Assembly: GCA_030248195.1 (NCBI GenBank)
Contig: JASAND010030983.1
Coordinates: 43,772-107,771 of the forward strand
Direction: 5' to 3'
DNA from: Trissonchulus latispiculum
Lineage: Eukaryota; Nematoda; Enoplea; Enoplida; Ironidae
DNA: 64,000 bases
Under the pieces are notes generated by a model that worked only from the letters and a program-made list of their open reading frames with translations, was not told the DNA's origin and ran no database searches. The position numbers and the translations under genes are program-made. Positions 31,760-44,100 of the stretch are shown here, in pieces. Within the stretch, counting starts at the first letter, position 1. The number at the start of each line of letters is the position of its first letter.

Positions 31760-33180
31760 TTAGGGCCTTTTCATGAAAGGGTAGAGTAGAGTAGAGTTAA
31801 AATTAACTGTTTTAACTCGTTTTAACTCCACTCAAGCTTGAGTTTCCGTCTTTTAACTCTTTCATGAAAAGGATCGAGTTAATTTTAACTCTACTCTACC
31901 CTTTCTTGAAAAGGCCCTTAGACCCTCCATCAAGAGTCAGTTAGGATTGATTAGGTAGCTTCCGATATCGTAGTATGTACCGGACACCTGTGGTTACTTT
32001 CAGTCTATTTTCTAATCTTATCCTAATTTTTTATGTACGCCTTCTCACTCCAGTGTAGTAATCCAGTTAGGAGTAGTGCCACCTTTCTTTTTCTTGAAAG
32101 CAACTGTGAACTTTGAGGTGACACAAAGTAACCGCTCATGCAGCTTATCCGAGGCAATTGTCAAGGCTTGTCGCTGGGGTAGCACGCATCCCCAGAAGGA
32201 CGGCCGCCCTTTGGCTTATCTCGGATAAACGCGGAGGTGAGGGGCAAGTGCCTAAGGCATTCATTCATAGTTGAAAATATAGTGACCAAAGGGCCCGACC
32301 AAAGTAGGCTTGGTTCCAATTTTCAGGACTCCAAAATTTAATCAAGGTTAGATTTAGTTAGGCTAGTTTTAGTTTTAGATTTTGGTCTTTCTAATGTTTA
32401 ACAATTAGGACTTAAGATTCAAAATTATATTGAAAATTATGTTGAAAGCTCAGCATTCGGATTCAAAAGATTTTAAACTCTTGCTGCCTATCGCCCACAT
32501 ATGGGCGATGGCCGGTTTGGCACCGCCCATATATGGGCGATAAGCAGACATGATTTTAATGGACTTGGAATTTTGTTGGCACGGTAAATATGACATAAAA
32601 TATCACTGTGGCATGCAGAAAAGGCCTCTAGATAGATTGAGATAGAAAAAGTTTCAATGCTAATAGTAACGAAATGGCCTTCTGTAGATGAGTAAGTGAG
32701 ATATGGATTTGGCATGCGGGGGTGGATCACCAAAAATCACGTGGCAGCGAGAGTGTTAATTCTCAAAGAAAAAGCCTTTAAACGGCCGACACCTTTAAAA
32801 CTAAAATATAACTAGCTTCTGTTGCTTGAATACAAATTTATTTTAATTATGTGCTTAATTTAAGTAAATTCAATTTAACAATATGAAAGGGTGGAAAGGA
32901 AGAATAAATAAATATAGACCAAAATAATTTGGAAATGCAACATAAAAATTAGGAGTAAAAGCTGTAAAGATTAGTTAAAATTCCTACAACTAATACCATA
33001 CAGAAAAATAACTACGTCAGGGAAATTTTTCCGGGGGGGGGGGAGAATTCCCTGGTAAAATTTTTCCGGGGGAAAGATTTCCCTTGGGAAAATTTTCCGG
33101 GGGGGGAAAATTTCCCTACTGAAATTTTTCCGGGGGGAAAGATTACACGGGGGAAAATTTTCCCTGTGACATCGGCCCAA
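31270..33180. repeat. Inverted G/C-run repeats, candidate fold-back element
   Basis: GTGTCACAGG-AAAAAATTTCCCCCGTG near 31,275 is the near reverse complement of CACGGGGGAAAATTTTCCCTGTGACAT near 33,145. The right side repeats AAATTTTTCCGGGG-type units several times between 33,030 and 33,170. Termini were not resolved. It encloses the 155-bp Harbinger-type MITE. Confidence 0.45.
31763..31917. mobile_element. PIF/Harbinger-type MITE with TTA duplication
   Basis: 155-bp element with termini GGGCCTTTTCATGAAAGGGT and its near reverse complement (CCCTTTCTTGAAAAGGCCC), flanked by TTA at 31,760-31,762 and 31,918-31,920. The 3-bp TTA duplication and GGG start fit PIF/Harbinger. Inside are repeated TAGAGT and GTTAAAATTAACT words. 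No coding capacity. Confidence 0.9.
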
Positions 33181-33544
33181 AGCTCGACATGACACGTACG
33201 CAATTTTCGCCTCGCCCAGATCGCTATGCACAAGGGACGGTACCCAAATTTTCCATAAATAGTTCTGACATATATATAGTGCTTTGATATCGTGTAAATT
33301 AATCTCAAGACCATTGTATTCTTTTCTGTGCGATACAATCAAAGTGCGAAAAATTGGGTATATATTGTAAGTCTGTACGGGATCGGTTGAGGTTAATGAG
33401 CCGTGGTTTACCAAATGAACCCAACTTTGCTCCAATTAATACTCCAAGTTTCCAATTAATCTCCAGGTTTCCAATTACTCCAATTAATACTAGCAAAATT
33501 TAGTAGAGAATTTAAAGTTGACTTGAAATGTTTGCCAATGTTAA

Positions 33545-33740
33545 CTCTATCGCTTTTAAACCCTACGTGTCATTCAGAGTAGAGTTAAAAGGGTTTTTAA
33601 CTGTTTTTGCGAATGACCGAGGTGTTAAAAATATTAACTCTGCTTAACTCGGCGAGTTAAATTTAGCTCTTTTTAACTCATATAAGAAAAGGATCGAGTT
33701 AATTTTAACTAGTTTAACCCATTCGCGAAAAGGCACTCAG
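33545..33740. mobile_element. Diverged relative of the 31.8-kb MITE
   Basis: Shares GGATCGAGTTAATTTTAACT and a GCGAAAAGGC-type end with the MITE at 31,763, plus internal AGAGTTAAAAGGGTTTTTAA repeats. Terminal duplications are not clear, so the boundaries are approximate. Confidence 0.5.
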
Positions 33741-34100
33741 AAAACCTTCATATACAATTTATCAGCAAAAAATAATGGCACGCTAGAAATGAAAGATGTA
33801 ACACTGTAATATTATTGTTGCCGATTTCATGTCACCGCTGCTGGTACTTCGCCGTGGATTGCTGTCGACATTGCTGTCGACCTCCATCCTTCCCAATACT
33901 GGGACCATATTACGCGGGAAAGGCGGAGGACTTGAGGCATGCGGTGGAGGTCCTTCATAAACAGACGTCAACGACGACGAAAAAGCCTTGGATCCAACCA
34001 AAGTCACCGGTGGAATCAGGGACTGAATGCAAATTTATTATTACTGCGGATGTTTCAGACGGCCAACAATACTATAATTCCTTGATCCCAGCTCTAACTT

Positions 34101-34320
34101 AGATGCAAAACTACATGCTGCAACACTCAAGGAAGAGGAGCTCGGTCCGAAGCCCGATCCGAACAGACTGGCGATGTTGGTACCAGCAGCGGCGGTGTTC
34201 ACCCGTTTCAATATCTGGAATTTCTCGTACTGTTGTTCTGGTTTGCTAGGCTTCTGGGCTGCAACGCGGACAACTAGATAAGAAGCTCCTGCTCGCAGTG
34301 GAATGGCTTGTGGGCAATTA
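34101..34320 (-). other. Coding-like fragment of unknown origin
   Basis: An 80-90 codon open frame without a Met start, reading IPLRAGASYLVVRVAAQKPS, then KFQILKRVNTAAAGTNIASL, ending in TAA. The composition looks protein-like and differs from the surrounding AT-rich DNA. A Ser/Pro-rich minus-strand frame (SPPPFPRNMVPVLGRMEVDS) lies next to it at about 33,830-34,000. It could be an exon of an unseen minus-strand gene, a retrocopy, or chance; no splice model was confirmed. Confidence 0.28.
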
Positions 34321-34466
34321 AGCGACCGTTATTTTTCAGTGGATCTCTTGCACTTTCTACATTTAGTGGATTTCTTGCACTTTCCCCTTGACAAAACTTT
34401 TGATTTTTAGGAATAAGTAAATACTTTAACAGCTTGTATGGGTGCATACTGATGCCATATAATCAG

Positions 34467-34800
34467 CAATTCGAAAATTTAAAATTTTGAAAAAGTTTAA
34501 ACCTTAAGTTGGTAACGAGGGATACGAGGATAAAAAATTTTGCCCCCGAATTTGCTGAAAACTTGCATGGAGGGATTTAAGGGGCGAGCGAGTGCCCCTA
34601 AAAACTCCTACATGCCTATTCCCCAAAATCGGAGACGAAATCTTTGGTCTCTTAGGTCCGGTCCGCCACAGGAATTCAACAATTCGAAAATTTTAAATTT
34701 TGAAAAAGTTTAAACCTTAAATTGATAACGAGGGACAGGAGGATAAAAAATTTTGCCCCCGAATTTGCTGAAAACTTGCATGTAGGGGTTTAAAGGGCGC
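34467..34800. repeat. 213-bp-period duplication
   Basis: Two copies of a segment starting CAATTCGAAAATTT at 34,467 and about 34,680, sharing TTGAAAAAGTTTAAACCTTA and TTTGCCCCCGAATTTGCTGA, about 90% alike over about 120 bp. Non-coding. Confidence 0.75.
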
Positions 34801-36253
34801 CGAGCACGAATCTGAAAACCGTTTCGATTCAGAGTTTTGTCAGTATATAATAAGCCTTCAAGTTTAGCTATCGCCGAGATAACGAAACTCTGAGCTTTGG
34901 GGATTTCAAATTTGTGCTTAGCGCGCGCCCCGGCCCCCGGCCCCCCCGAAAACCATTATATGTTGTTTTCTGCGACAAAATCTGAGAGTCAAAGATATTT
35001 TATCCCTGTAAAAGAAATAAAAACGTATGGGGTTTTTGAGATCTGATCCTTGTCTCCTAGAAAAAGATGTGATATTTAGCAATGTCGTGATTTCGTAACG
35101 ATAGAAAAAACATCATTCTTACACAGAACTTTTATTACGAGTAGGAAGTTGGTTAAGCTCGCGAACTCTAATTTTCACCGTTGGCTTATCCATGTTCAGC
35201 TGCTAATAAACTGGTCTGGTGTCTGTCTTATTTGTGCCTCATCAACGCCTTCCGTAGGTTCAGCCTTCTACCTATCCCTCTCCCTTGGCCTAGTCCTCTA
35301 CAATCCCCTTAGCCCCCCCTTAAGGTGTTGTTTCCTTTCAGGTATTTTTCACAATCACGGCCTTAACACTTTACGAAACTGGTTAGAGGTTACGGAATAA
35401 CTCCTATTCCTGCTTTTTAACAATTTGAGACCAGTCCCGCATTTTTAGATGAAGATTGGTAATCATTGGTTTTGGCCATATTCCCTCAGTAGACAGCTGA
35501 GACACCGGTTCGCACATTTAGTGGACCTCTTGCACTTATAATAATGGCGGTTTACCTCTATGAGGAGCGTTATCATCGTGACCTTTCACACAGCAAACAA
35601 GCCGGCTCCTAACAGGAGCATCATCCCGACGTTGATTTTAGTAAACTGTTTACTCGTGCCGGCTTTGTATTGGCAATATTAGACTGGTTGCTTTCTTTCT
35701 CTCCTTTTCACTTGTTTCCAAATTTAGTCTCGTTTATCGGTGTTCTTGGGGGTTTCCTGAACTCCCTCGATTCTCAGAAGGCCCCGCAGAATGCAGTTTT
35801 TCTGGCGATTTGGGCGAACCAGTTTCTCAGCAGCGTCCACTGTCGATTCAGTACAATTCAAAAATTCGACTCGGTAAATATTTGGTTAAGCACGCTAGTA
35901 TTTGCAGTGTTGGTGTGCTTAAAATTTATTGAATTCATGAATTGAACGAAATTTCCTCTTCTATCTAGCACGGCATGGCGAAAAGGACAGTCACTTCCAA
36001 GAAGCAATAATTTTGCGCTTTTGTTTTACTTGTATTGTAAACTGGATTCCACAGACTCGAGCAAAACCTATTCAGTAAGAAACTCGTTTATCTGAAACCA
36101 CATGATGCAACTAAGTAATTGCAGTGTTCCAAACCTGTCGATCCATTGCTTTTTGGATTTACTTTATCCCAACGTACCGCACAGTGTAGAGCGAAATGTA
36201 CTACTGAAGAAAGTTTAAGCGCCTAATTTGCATATTGACACTGAAGCGTGTAC

Positions 36254-36585
36254 AAATTTTTCCATTTTCCATCTCAACCGGAGGGGGAAGTGCAAGAAAG
36301 TACAAGTATAACATAAATGAATATGAAGAGAGGGGGTTCTGTTCTAAAATTACTGCTAAGTATCAATTTTTAACTAAGTGGATATTGAAGCAGTGGATTG
36401 CAATTTGCAGCACTAACCCAAATTTTTCCATTTTCCATCTCAACCGGAGGGGGAAGTGCAAGAAAGTACAAGTATAACATAAATGAATATGAAGAGAGGG
36501 GGTTCTGTTCTAAAATTACTGCTAAGTATCAATTTTTAACTAAGTGGATATTGAAGCCGTGGATTGCAATTTGCAGCACTAACCA
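36254..36585. repeat. 166-bp tandem duplication
   Basis: Two almost identical head-to-tail copies; AAATTTTTCCATTTTCCATC begins at 36,254 and again at 36,420. Near-identity implies a recent duplication or homogenisation. The paired ORFs across it (IFPFSISTGGGSARKYKYNI) are a consequence of the duplication and are not supported as a gene. Confidence 0.9.
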
Positions 36586-36897
36586 AAAAGTCAAGGAGGA
36601 ATCACTTTCGCCAATGCCCCCTCTGCACAAAAACGGAACCAAGAAATAGGCACAATGATAAGCATATGCGGAATTTTTCCTTGTTGCGCCGACGCAGTTA
36701 ATTTTGCTCCATTTTCGATAACAGCTATCCCGCCTTTAGGCGGGATAATAAAAAGCGGTAAAATTAAAATCTAATAACAAGTACGCAACCAAAACATTAC
36801 TCAACTCTCAATGAAATCAATAAACTAAAATAATAATATGGTGAAGTACATAACATAACAAACCGAATAACAAATGAAAAGTGGTAGTTAATCACTG

Positions 36898-37753
36898 GTT
36901 TGCACCAAATGTGGTTAGCAAATGGTTAGCGGATTTGCTGCTAACCACTTGGTTAACTAGAAGTTAACCACAAACTATTTTGCACCAAATGTGGTTAACT
37001 TAACCACTTGCTAACCAAATGCTAAGCAAGTGGTTAACATGTGGTTGGCTAACCCTTCTCTTGAGCAGGGTTAACCACGAACTTGCAGTGAATTTTAAGG
37101 TTCTGGCAAGAAACTTACAGACCAAACTGTAGGACTACGAAAGAATAAATGGAATGTATATTCATGTTGGAGTATATATTATAACATGTTGAAGTGATTC
37201 AACATTTTTGCTGATTCTTGTGTAAGGTTGGTAAGAAAAGTTAAACTATATATCTTCTATTTAGGTAGTGTTTTGAAAAGTAGTTGTATTCGAATTATAA
37301 TTTTTTGGGGAGTTGATCACAAGATGTCGCTGCTTTTGTATGACCTTTATCTTTTACCAATTGCATAGTGAAGTTTTGTCTCACGAATGTTTTGTACCTA
37401 CTCTACAAGTAATTATAGATTTCGTTTTCGTATAAACAAAAGGCACAAGATAGGAATTATATGGATACACGACACTGAAATGTGTTTAATCGTGAGTGAA
37501 ACCTTTTAAAATTTCAATGTAATTCATTGGATAAACGAGTGCAACGGCGTAGTCTGATTGGTTCAGAGCAGTCCCGCCTCAAGCTCCTGCTAACCATTTG
37601 CTAACCATATGGTTGACTAACCATTTGCTAACCACATTTGGTGCAAGGAGGTTGCTGCTAAGCAAATGGTTATGGTTAGCAAGTGGTTAGTTAACCATTT
37701 TGTCAGCAAATAACCAAATGGTTAGCAAATGGTTAACCACATTTGGTGCAAAC
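36898..37753. mobile_element. Fold-back element with TGGTTAGCAAA subterminal repeats
   Basis: Termini GTTTGCACCAAATGTGGTTA at 36,898 and the matching inverse ending GGTGCAAAC at 37,753. Both arms carry many GGTTAGCAAATGGTTAG words, in both orientations, flanking a unique centre of about 0.45 kb. No transposase ORF. Target duplication not resolved. Confidence 0.8.
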
Positions 37754-39289
37754 GGCCGATACTCAGTCGTTCGTACAATTAACAAAGTAGGTGATCTACC
37801 AGAATTAGTGTGGGCATGCACCTCCTATTTTCAGTGACTGGTTTAACTTAGTATGTCTCTGCTGGGCCCGTCAAAGAATATCTTGATTTTTTCTTTAGGT
37901 AATCTAGGGTGCGGACCTAATCCGGGGTAGGGTGCTCAACTGCATCCTTGATAGTCACAATTAAAGTATCTTTGCCCGAAGACTTATCCCAGTCTTCCTA
38001 GTGTAAACTCTTGCTAACGGTTATTACTTATTTAATGAAGATACGCCAATTCAACTGACTTTAGCTAAGTTTTTAGGTGAGTGCTCGACACCGTTTTGGC
38101 TCTTTGTGAGGCGGTGTTTCTCTCCGCAAACCTCAGACGGACAAGAGGCAGAGAGGAGAAGACTACGGATAGAAAACATAGTCCACTAGCCAAGCCTGCG
38201 TACGGTTATTGCAGTCTCGCCCAGAGCAACCTGTCTTGTTCTTTCCTAAACAAGTTTCCTGCGCATACCTGTAGAGACTAGGTTGCTGAAGAAATCTAGA
38301 AGTGTCCACTTGGAAGGCAATTGGTATTAAAAAACCTTGGCTGAAGAAGAGAGTCGGAGGGGAGGCCAAGTCTCAAATACGAAAGTAAAGAAATTTCCGC
38401 ATGCTGTCACGAGTAAAAAATTAAGATCAGTTTTAAAACACTAACTTCGCTTAACCCAAGGCTCAGCTGCAGGCACGGAAGGACCCAGGAAAAGCAAAGT
38501 TAGTATGTATATAATCCACAATATTGTACTGCAGTTTTAATAATGCAATCATTATGGATGCAAGAGTTTCTATATTTTTGGAATTCACTTTGTATAACAG
38601 TTCAAAGCAACAACTATGAAGTCGCAGGAGGCAATATCACACAGAACTCTTCTTAGACAACTGTACGCCTCAAATAAATTACGTGCTTGCTGACAGTAAA
38701 GGTACCCAGCATGCTGCTACATGTAAGTCCTAATAAATACTTATTTCCTCCTTAAACTGCTTTATCTGCCTTCAATAGGTACAGTTCTAATTGCCGATTT
38801 TCAAAGTAGATAACTAAAATTGCTTGAAAGCTAAAATACATCAATTTGCGGGCAGTAGTGTTGTGCATTTAATCTAAGAAGACAATCATTTTCGCCGGAA
38901 TCAGCACTTCTTTCGGCTGAAGTATAGTCCAGAAGCAGTAGTGCGGGCATTATTTTTTTATTGCCGGTCGCGTGTGGTGGTAAAATTGGAAAGCGTCGGC
39001 AGTGAGATCTTTAGCCGGTCACTAAGTTGGCGCGGCACTAATTTAGTAAACAATTGTTGAAGGAGTTGTTACCTAAGGAACTAAGGCCAAACACGAGATC
39101 TGAGCAGAAAATGTACATAAAAGTAAACTCTTCGTTTTCAAATTAGCAGCTGGTCGTTGCGCATAACCGGATCAGATCTAGCTACGTTTAAAAGCTTCAA
39201 CAAAACTGAGAAAGAAAGACTTCAAGATCAAAACTTGAAATGAAAGTTGGAAAATTAGATTAGTGTTGGGATTGGTCGAAATTTTCCCT

Positions 39290-40445
39290 GGTTGGCTTGG
39301 GTTAGCCGGAGATTGAAGATGGCCAGCCAACTGGCCGTTGGCCGATGGCCGCCATTGGCCGTTGACCGCCGGTTGGCCGTTGGTTGTTGCTTGGCCGTGA
39401 GGCCATTAGCCATTCTTTAGTTATTTGCCAACGTTGGCTAGTTGGAATTTACTATTCGTCTACCGTCCTTAATATAAGGCGTCAACTTGATTGGACCAAG
39501 AGTACATAATACATAAGAGTGACAAGCGTCATACGCTATGTATTATGAGCTCGCTACATCCGATGCGCGCTATCGGCTGACCCACCCCTCCATAAACCAG
39601 ACCTCCCCCCCTCATCCCGCCCCTATACATGTACGGGGTCCAAACGGGGGATCGGGCTCGTGCTTGTATACTTTGTCCACAGATGTGTAAGTCATACAAA
39701 TACAAGACCCCGTACACAAATTGGGACCCCGTCAAGTTTAACATGTAAGTATAGTAACATAGACCCCGATCCTCCGTTTGGATCCCGTACATGTGCAGGG
39801 GCGGGGTCAAGGGGGGGGGGTCTAATTTATGGGGGGCTTAGCCGATAGCGTGCACAGGATGTAGCGAGCTGATAATACATAGCGTATACTCGTCTAGTAT
39901 GTCATACTCTAATGTATTATGTATTCTTGATTACACTTTATTAAAGTGTTTTCCAAACATTTAGCTCCAATCCGCGATAATTCTGTTTTAATTTTGCTGG
40001 AAGATTGCAATGAATTCATAATTGATGAAACGTTGACCGCTATACAAATTTAAAAACTAAGTTGTTAGCACAATTTGCGTGCAATTAGCAAATTTATTGA
40101 AAAAACAACGCTATCTACGATAAAAGAGTACGGACGTATCAAAAACTTAGAGCTAAGTGTCAACATGTTTTGCAGGTAAACTGGAAATCTGTAGTAATGT
40201 ATCTAAACGTTTATAATGCAACATGTTCGATATAATGCAGCAAAATTAAATTTTGTAACACAGTAGATGCAGAAAATCAGAAAATTAGAGCTTGGCCAAC
40301 AGACGGCCTCTGGCCGGCCATCGGCCAAGCCAACTGGCTGAGATTTTCTCGGCCAACGGCCAATGGCCGGCCATCGGCCAAGCCAACTGGCTGAGATTTT
40401 CTCGGCCAACGGCCAATGGCCGGGCATTGGTCGCACCGGCCAACG
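39290..40445. repeat. GGCCAA-rich inverted arms with a 50-60 bp tandem unit
   Basis: The left arm (about 39,290-39,420) and right arm (about 40,290-40,445) are rich in TTGGCC/GGCCAA and inverted relative to each other. The right arm contains two copies of a segment with GCCAACTGGCTGAGATTTTC. Between them is the separate fold-back element at 39,493-39,930, consistent with insertion of one element into another, though the outer termini are not resolved. Confidence 0.6.
39493..39930. mobile_element. Fold-back element related to the one at 51.5 kb
   Basis: Inverted ends CAAGAGTACATAATACATAA and TTATGTATTCTTG. Subterminal blocks contain CGCTATCGGCTGACC and its inverse near 39,840, with C-rich and G-rich runs. 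It shares CAAGAGTACA, CGCTATCG and CTGACC blocks with the 51,498-53,695 element, so they belong to one family. Non-coding. Confidence 0.72.
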
Positions 40446-40657
40446 CACAATAGTAGATTACAGACTTGATTAGAGAAGGCAAACATATTTCATTTACTCA
40501 TTCTGACATGGATTGCTTGCGGTCGATACTTTGTCTGCCAGCCAATAACAGATCATATTGTCTGTCCCGTTCCAGATCAGGCCTATCACTATCTCAAGGT
40601 TCGTTTAGCTTCAGCCCTCAATTCTAGCAAAGAAATCAATACGGAACGACCATTTAC

Positions 40658-40663
40658 TTTATT
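40658..40663 (-). promoter_or_regulatory. Candidate polyadenylation signal of cyclin L
   Basis: AATAAA on the minus strand, about 390 bp beyond the cyclin L stop at 41,052. Position is plausible for a 3' UTR; no downstream GU-rich element was assessed. Confidence 0.4.
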
Positions 40664-41051
40664 TACAAACAAATAGCATGGAAACAACACCAGCATACTA
40701 TACTTTGCTATTGGTAGTTATTATATCATGTGCAACGTTTTAACCTAATATTTCAAGATAGCAAGCAGTACCTCCCCTCGCTCTCTCCAACATAACGATG
40801 TCACAAATCTAAAATACAAATCAAAAACAGTAAAAATTTCACAAGTATACTAAACCAAGCTCATGGTCTCTAAACCAAAGCACAAACCATAACAACAGTT
40901 CAATTCATTCATCAATAACAATGCCATGCAAAGTAGGTAAGCAAATTAAATCTGGACAGTCCATGCACAACAATCAGCGTCTAGACAAATTCTGGATTAA
41001 AAACATAAAAACAAATTTAACAGTACACAGTTAAAAATAAAAATAGCACTG

Positions 41052-41168
41052 TCATCTGCGTTTCTTTATTGGCTGGACTGGAGAACCGGGACTTCTTCTT
41101 TTCCCCAGTGTCCGTCGGACCTCACGTTCACGCTTTCTGGCCTTCTCCTTTCTAACAGGACTCTTGCT
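41052..41168 (-). CDS. CCNL: Cyclin L terminal exon
   Basis: 39 codons including the stop, joined in phase 0 from 42,459. Reads [20 protein letters not shown] and ends PVQPIKKRR then TGA. The acceptor is TTATTTCAG. Confidence 0.82.
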   Translation of the reverse strand, partial: SKSPVRKEKARKREREVRRTLGKRRSPGSPVQPIKKRR

Positions 41169-44100
41169 CTGAAATAATGAAGAGCCAAATAAACAGGCAG
41201 TAGTAGTAGTATAACAAGTGTTGGATGGACACACGGTTAACAGGAGCCAATCGCACACAAATCTTTTGAGTAGATTTGATCACAAATAACAAATCATTTG
41301 TTTGTTAGTGAAGATTTGGTAGTACAGCCTGTTCAAATTGCACAATTTGGAAAATAGATGACACAAGGTGTTCTGAAATTTTCATTGAAAAGCATTGAAG
41401 TTCGAAAAGTTGTTGACATGTCTAGCGACTTTGAATAGACGGCTTGGCTGGCTAGCACTAGTAGTAGTCCGTAGTGTAGATAGCAGATTTTATGCAAATC
41501 GAACCACTGATTTAGTAGCTAGCTAATAAAGTAGCTAGCTACTAACAGGAGAATATATTTATTATAAGAGGGTGATAGCAGGCAGACTCTAATATCAGCG
41601 CGCCAGCCATGCTCTGCAGGCTACTACACGCGCGCTTTCATATCAAACCAATTGATCCGCTATAGGTGCATTCATAGTTCCAGTCGCAAGTACGTAGACA
41701 CGCGTACGTAAGCGTCTGCACACGTTTGTGAACATGAATTCGTTACAACTGACTTTAAACGGTTAAAACGGCATGTTACAGTCTGAGGCGTCGACGCCGT
41801 CTACGCACGTCGACGAGCGTCTCTATGCGTTCGCGACTATGAATGCACCTTATGCCAGCGTTCTCGAGCTCGAAACAGATTAGACAAATTAGGCAGGCGT
41901 TTGTGCTTGTTGTTTTTAACAGGTAAACCTAAAGCGAGTGAGCACTGAGCATTACGCAAATGCGTATTAGGTATACTGATTTGCGGGGAGGGGCTGTTAG
42001 CGAGCAGAGCTTAGCACAAAAAACCCAACTACCAGGTTTTATTATGAAATTGGCAAATTGGAAATTCCACTTCAATATTATCAATTATTCTAAAATGACA
42101 TAGTAAACAGCTCACAGGAACATGAAGAGTAAATTATTGTCGACCGGTAAATTGTAACAAATAAATAAGTCTTAACCTTGAAAAAACATCTTACACGAAC
42201 ATGAAGAGTAAATTTTGTCGACCGGTACAGTGTGACAAATAAGTCATGGCCTTGAAGATTAAAAATGTAGATACAATAATGCAAAAATTCCTGCATTACT
42301 GCATTATTACGTTACAACGTTTCGATCATCTCGGTAGTAAATTGATGAATTCGGGAAATGGTCACCCCCAAAACAGTGTTCTATAATCGTACGCGAAACA
42401 CTTGCCATAAAAAAGATTCTAAGAAAAGCTCTAAGACAAACACAAAGAGCCCGCCCACCTTTCCGCGTTTCAGTTTTTTAGAACTGGGATAGACAGAGCG
42501 TGATATGTGATCATCCCGGCGATTCATGTCAGGAAATTCGCGACGACGACCGCCTCCACCTCCGCCTCCACCCGTTTTATTGGAACCTGAATGTCTAAAA
42601 GATGCAAAAACACACAACTATATACCAAAACACAACGAATTAATTCTAGAAAATATCACCGTGAAATACCCAATTTCTATTTCAAAACTAGTACGTATCA
42701 ACAACCAATGCCTGACACTATTTTAAATTTAAACTGTGCGTATGTGCACGTACGTACATAGCTGATGAGCTCATTTTGTTCGCTGCCTGCTACAAATACA
42801 TACAAGAGTACATAATAGAACTGGGTTTTCTCTAGACAAAAAGTAGAGGAAAAGTGGGGGATCCCCCACTTGTGGGAGACCAAATTGGGGGAATAGAATA
42901 GGCTAAAAATACGGGAAAAATTGGGTGTATTTAACTACACTGCTATAAGTAAGCTAAAAAGTACTCAAAAATGAAGTTTTAGTACCAAAATAAACGATAC
43001 TAGACCCAAAAATTCCCCTGAAGCCGAAAGATTTGAAAATTCTGACCAAAAATCCTTAAAATTTGGTATTTTCTGGACACCGTCTAATGAGTGGGGGCGC
43101 CCCCCACTCCCCACTAAAGAAAATCTAGATAGAATATTCTATCATGCACTCTTGATACAACTGTGTAAACCATAATGTGAGGATTAATACTTTTGAGGAT
43201 AGTTTCGTCGTGGCGGAGTGGGCGTGAGAGAGTCTTCGCTACTACTGACACTGTCATCGCTAGAACCAGCACCGCCTCTCCTATTATCAGCATAGCTAAA
43301 AATGTAAGAAAATTAATGTTAATACGCAAGATAATTCATCAGGAATAAAATGATGGCATAGTAAGAGTTGAAGTCTAAACCTACTAATACTGCTGGAGGG
43401 CAGCTTCTCATTATTTCTTTATGATTAATAATATAATCAGAAAGAAACTGCAAAAAATTATAAGATGGCCTACAAAGGCTACGGGAAAACATCTACTGCG
43501 TAAGGAAAAGGTGAAGAGCTAGGGTAGGTGGTAACCAGTGACCTCTAGGGGACGATGCTATCTGAAGGCCAAAATACTGTAGACACTGTTTCCAGAAAAA
43601 ACATTTAACATCCGGACTCACACAGGTCGTTTGTGCTTCTGATGTTTCTTGTGAGCACGAGGACTGCGAGGCGGTGATCGTTCTCGTTTCACTTTTTCCT
43701 TTGGCTTCGGCTGTTCCTTCTGCTTTCTGTGACCTTTAGGGGAACCTAAAACAACAGCAGCATAGAACGAGTAGAACCACATACAAGAAGGTGAAAATTT
43801 TATGGAAAAATAAAACCTGGATAACCAGAAATCAGAAGATAAGTTTCCGACAATCCAAGTCTTGTTACTTTTCTATTCTCATTGATATCTGTGTATTACA
43901 CTATACTAATTTTCATTAAATACATAAGTATATGATTTTTCTTTTTCAGTGTAAATGTTTCGAACTTGTAATCAAATTCAAAACAAAAATCAATCGTCTA
44001 AAATATAGACAAGTGCAATATATAATTATGTTCCAACATATACAAACATCGTAAAAGACACGAAAAAATAACATAAAACAGAAAACAAATAAACAATCTA

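Noticed and set aside
36880..37760. CRISPR-like or satellite array of TGGTTAGCAAA words
   Set aside because: Words occur in both orientations with irregular spacing inside inverted arms; this is a fold-back element.
42763..42770. CTGATGAG as a hammerhead core
   Set aside because: An 8-base word occurs about twice per window by chance and no matching GAAA strand follows.
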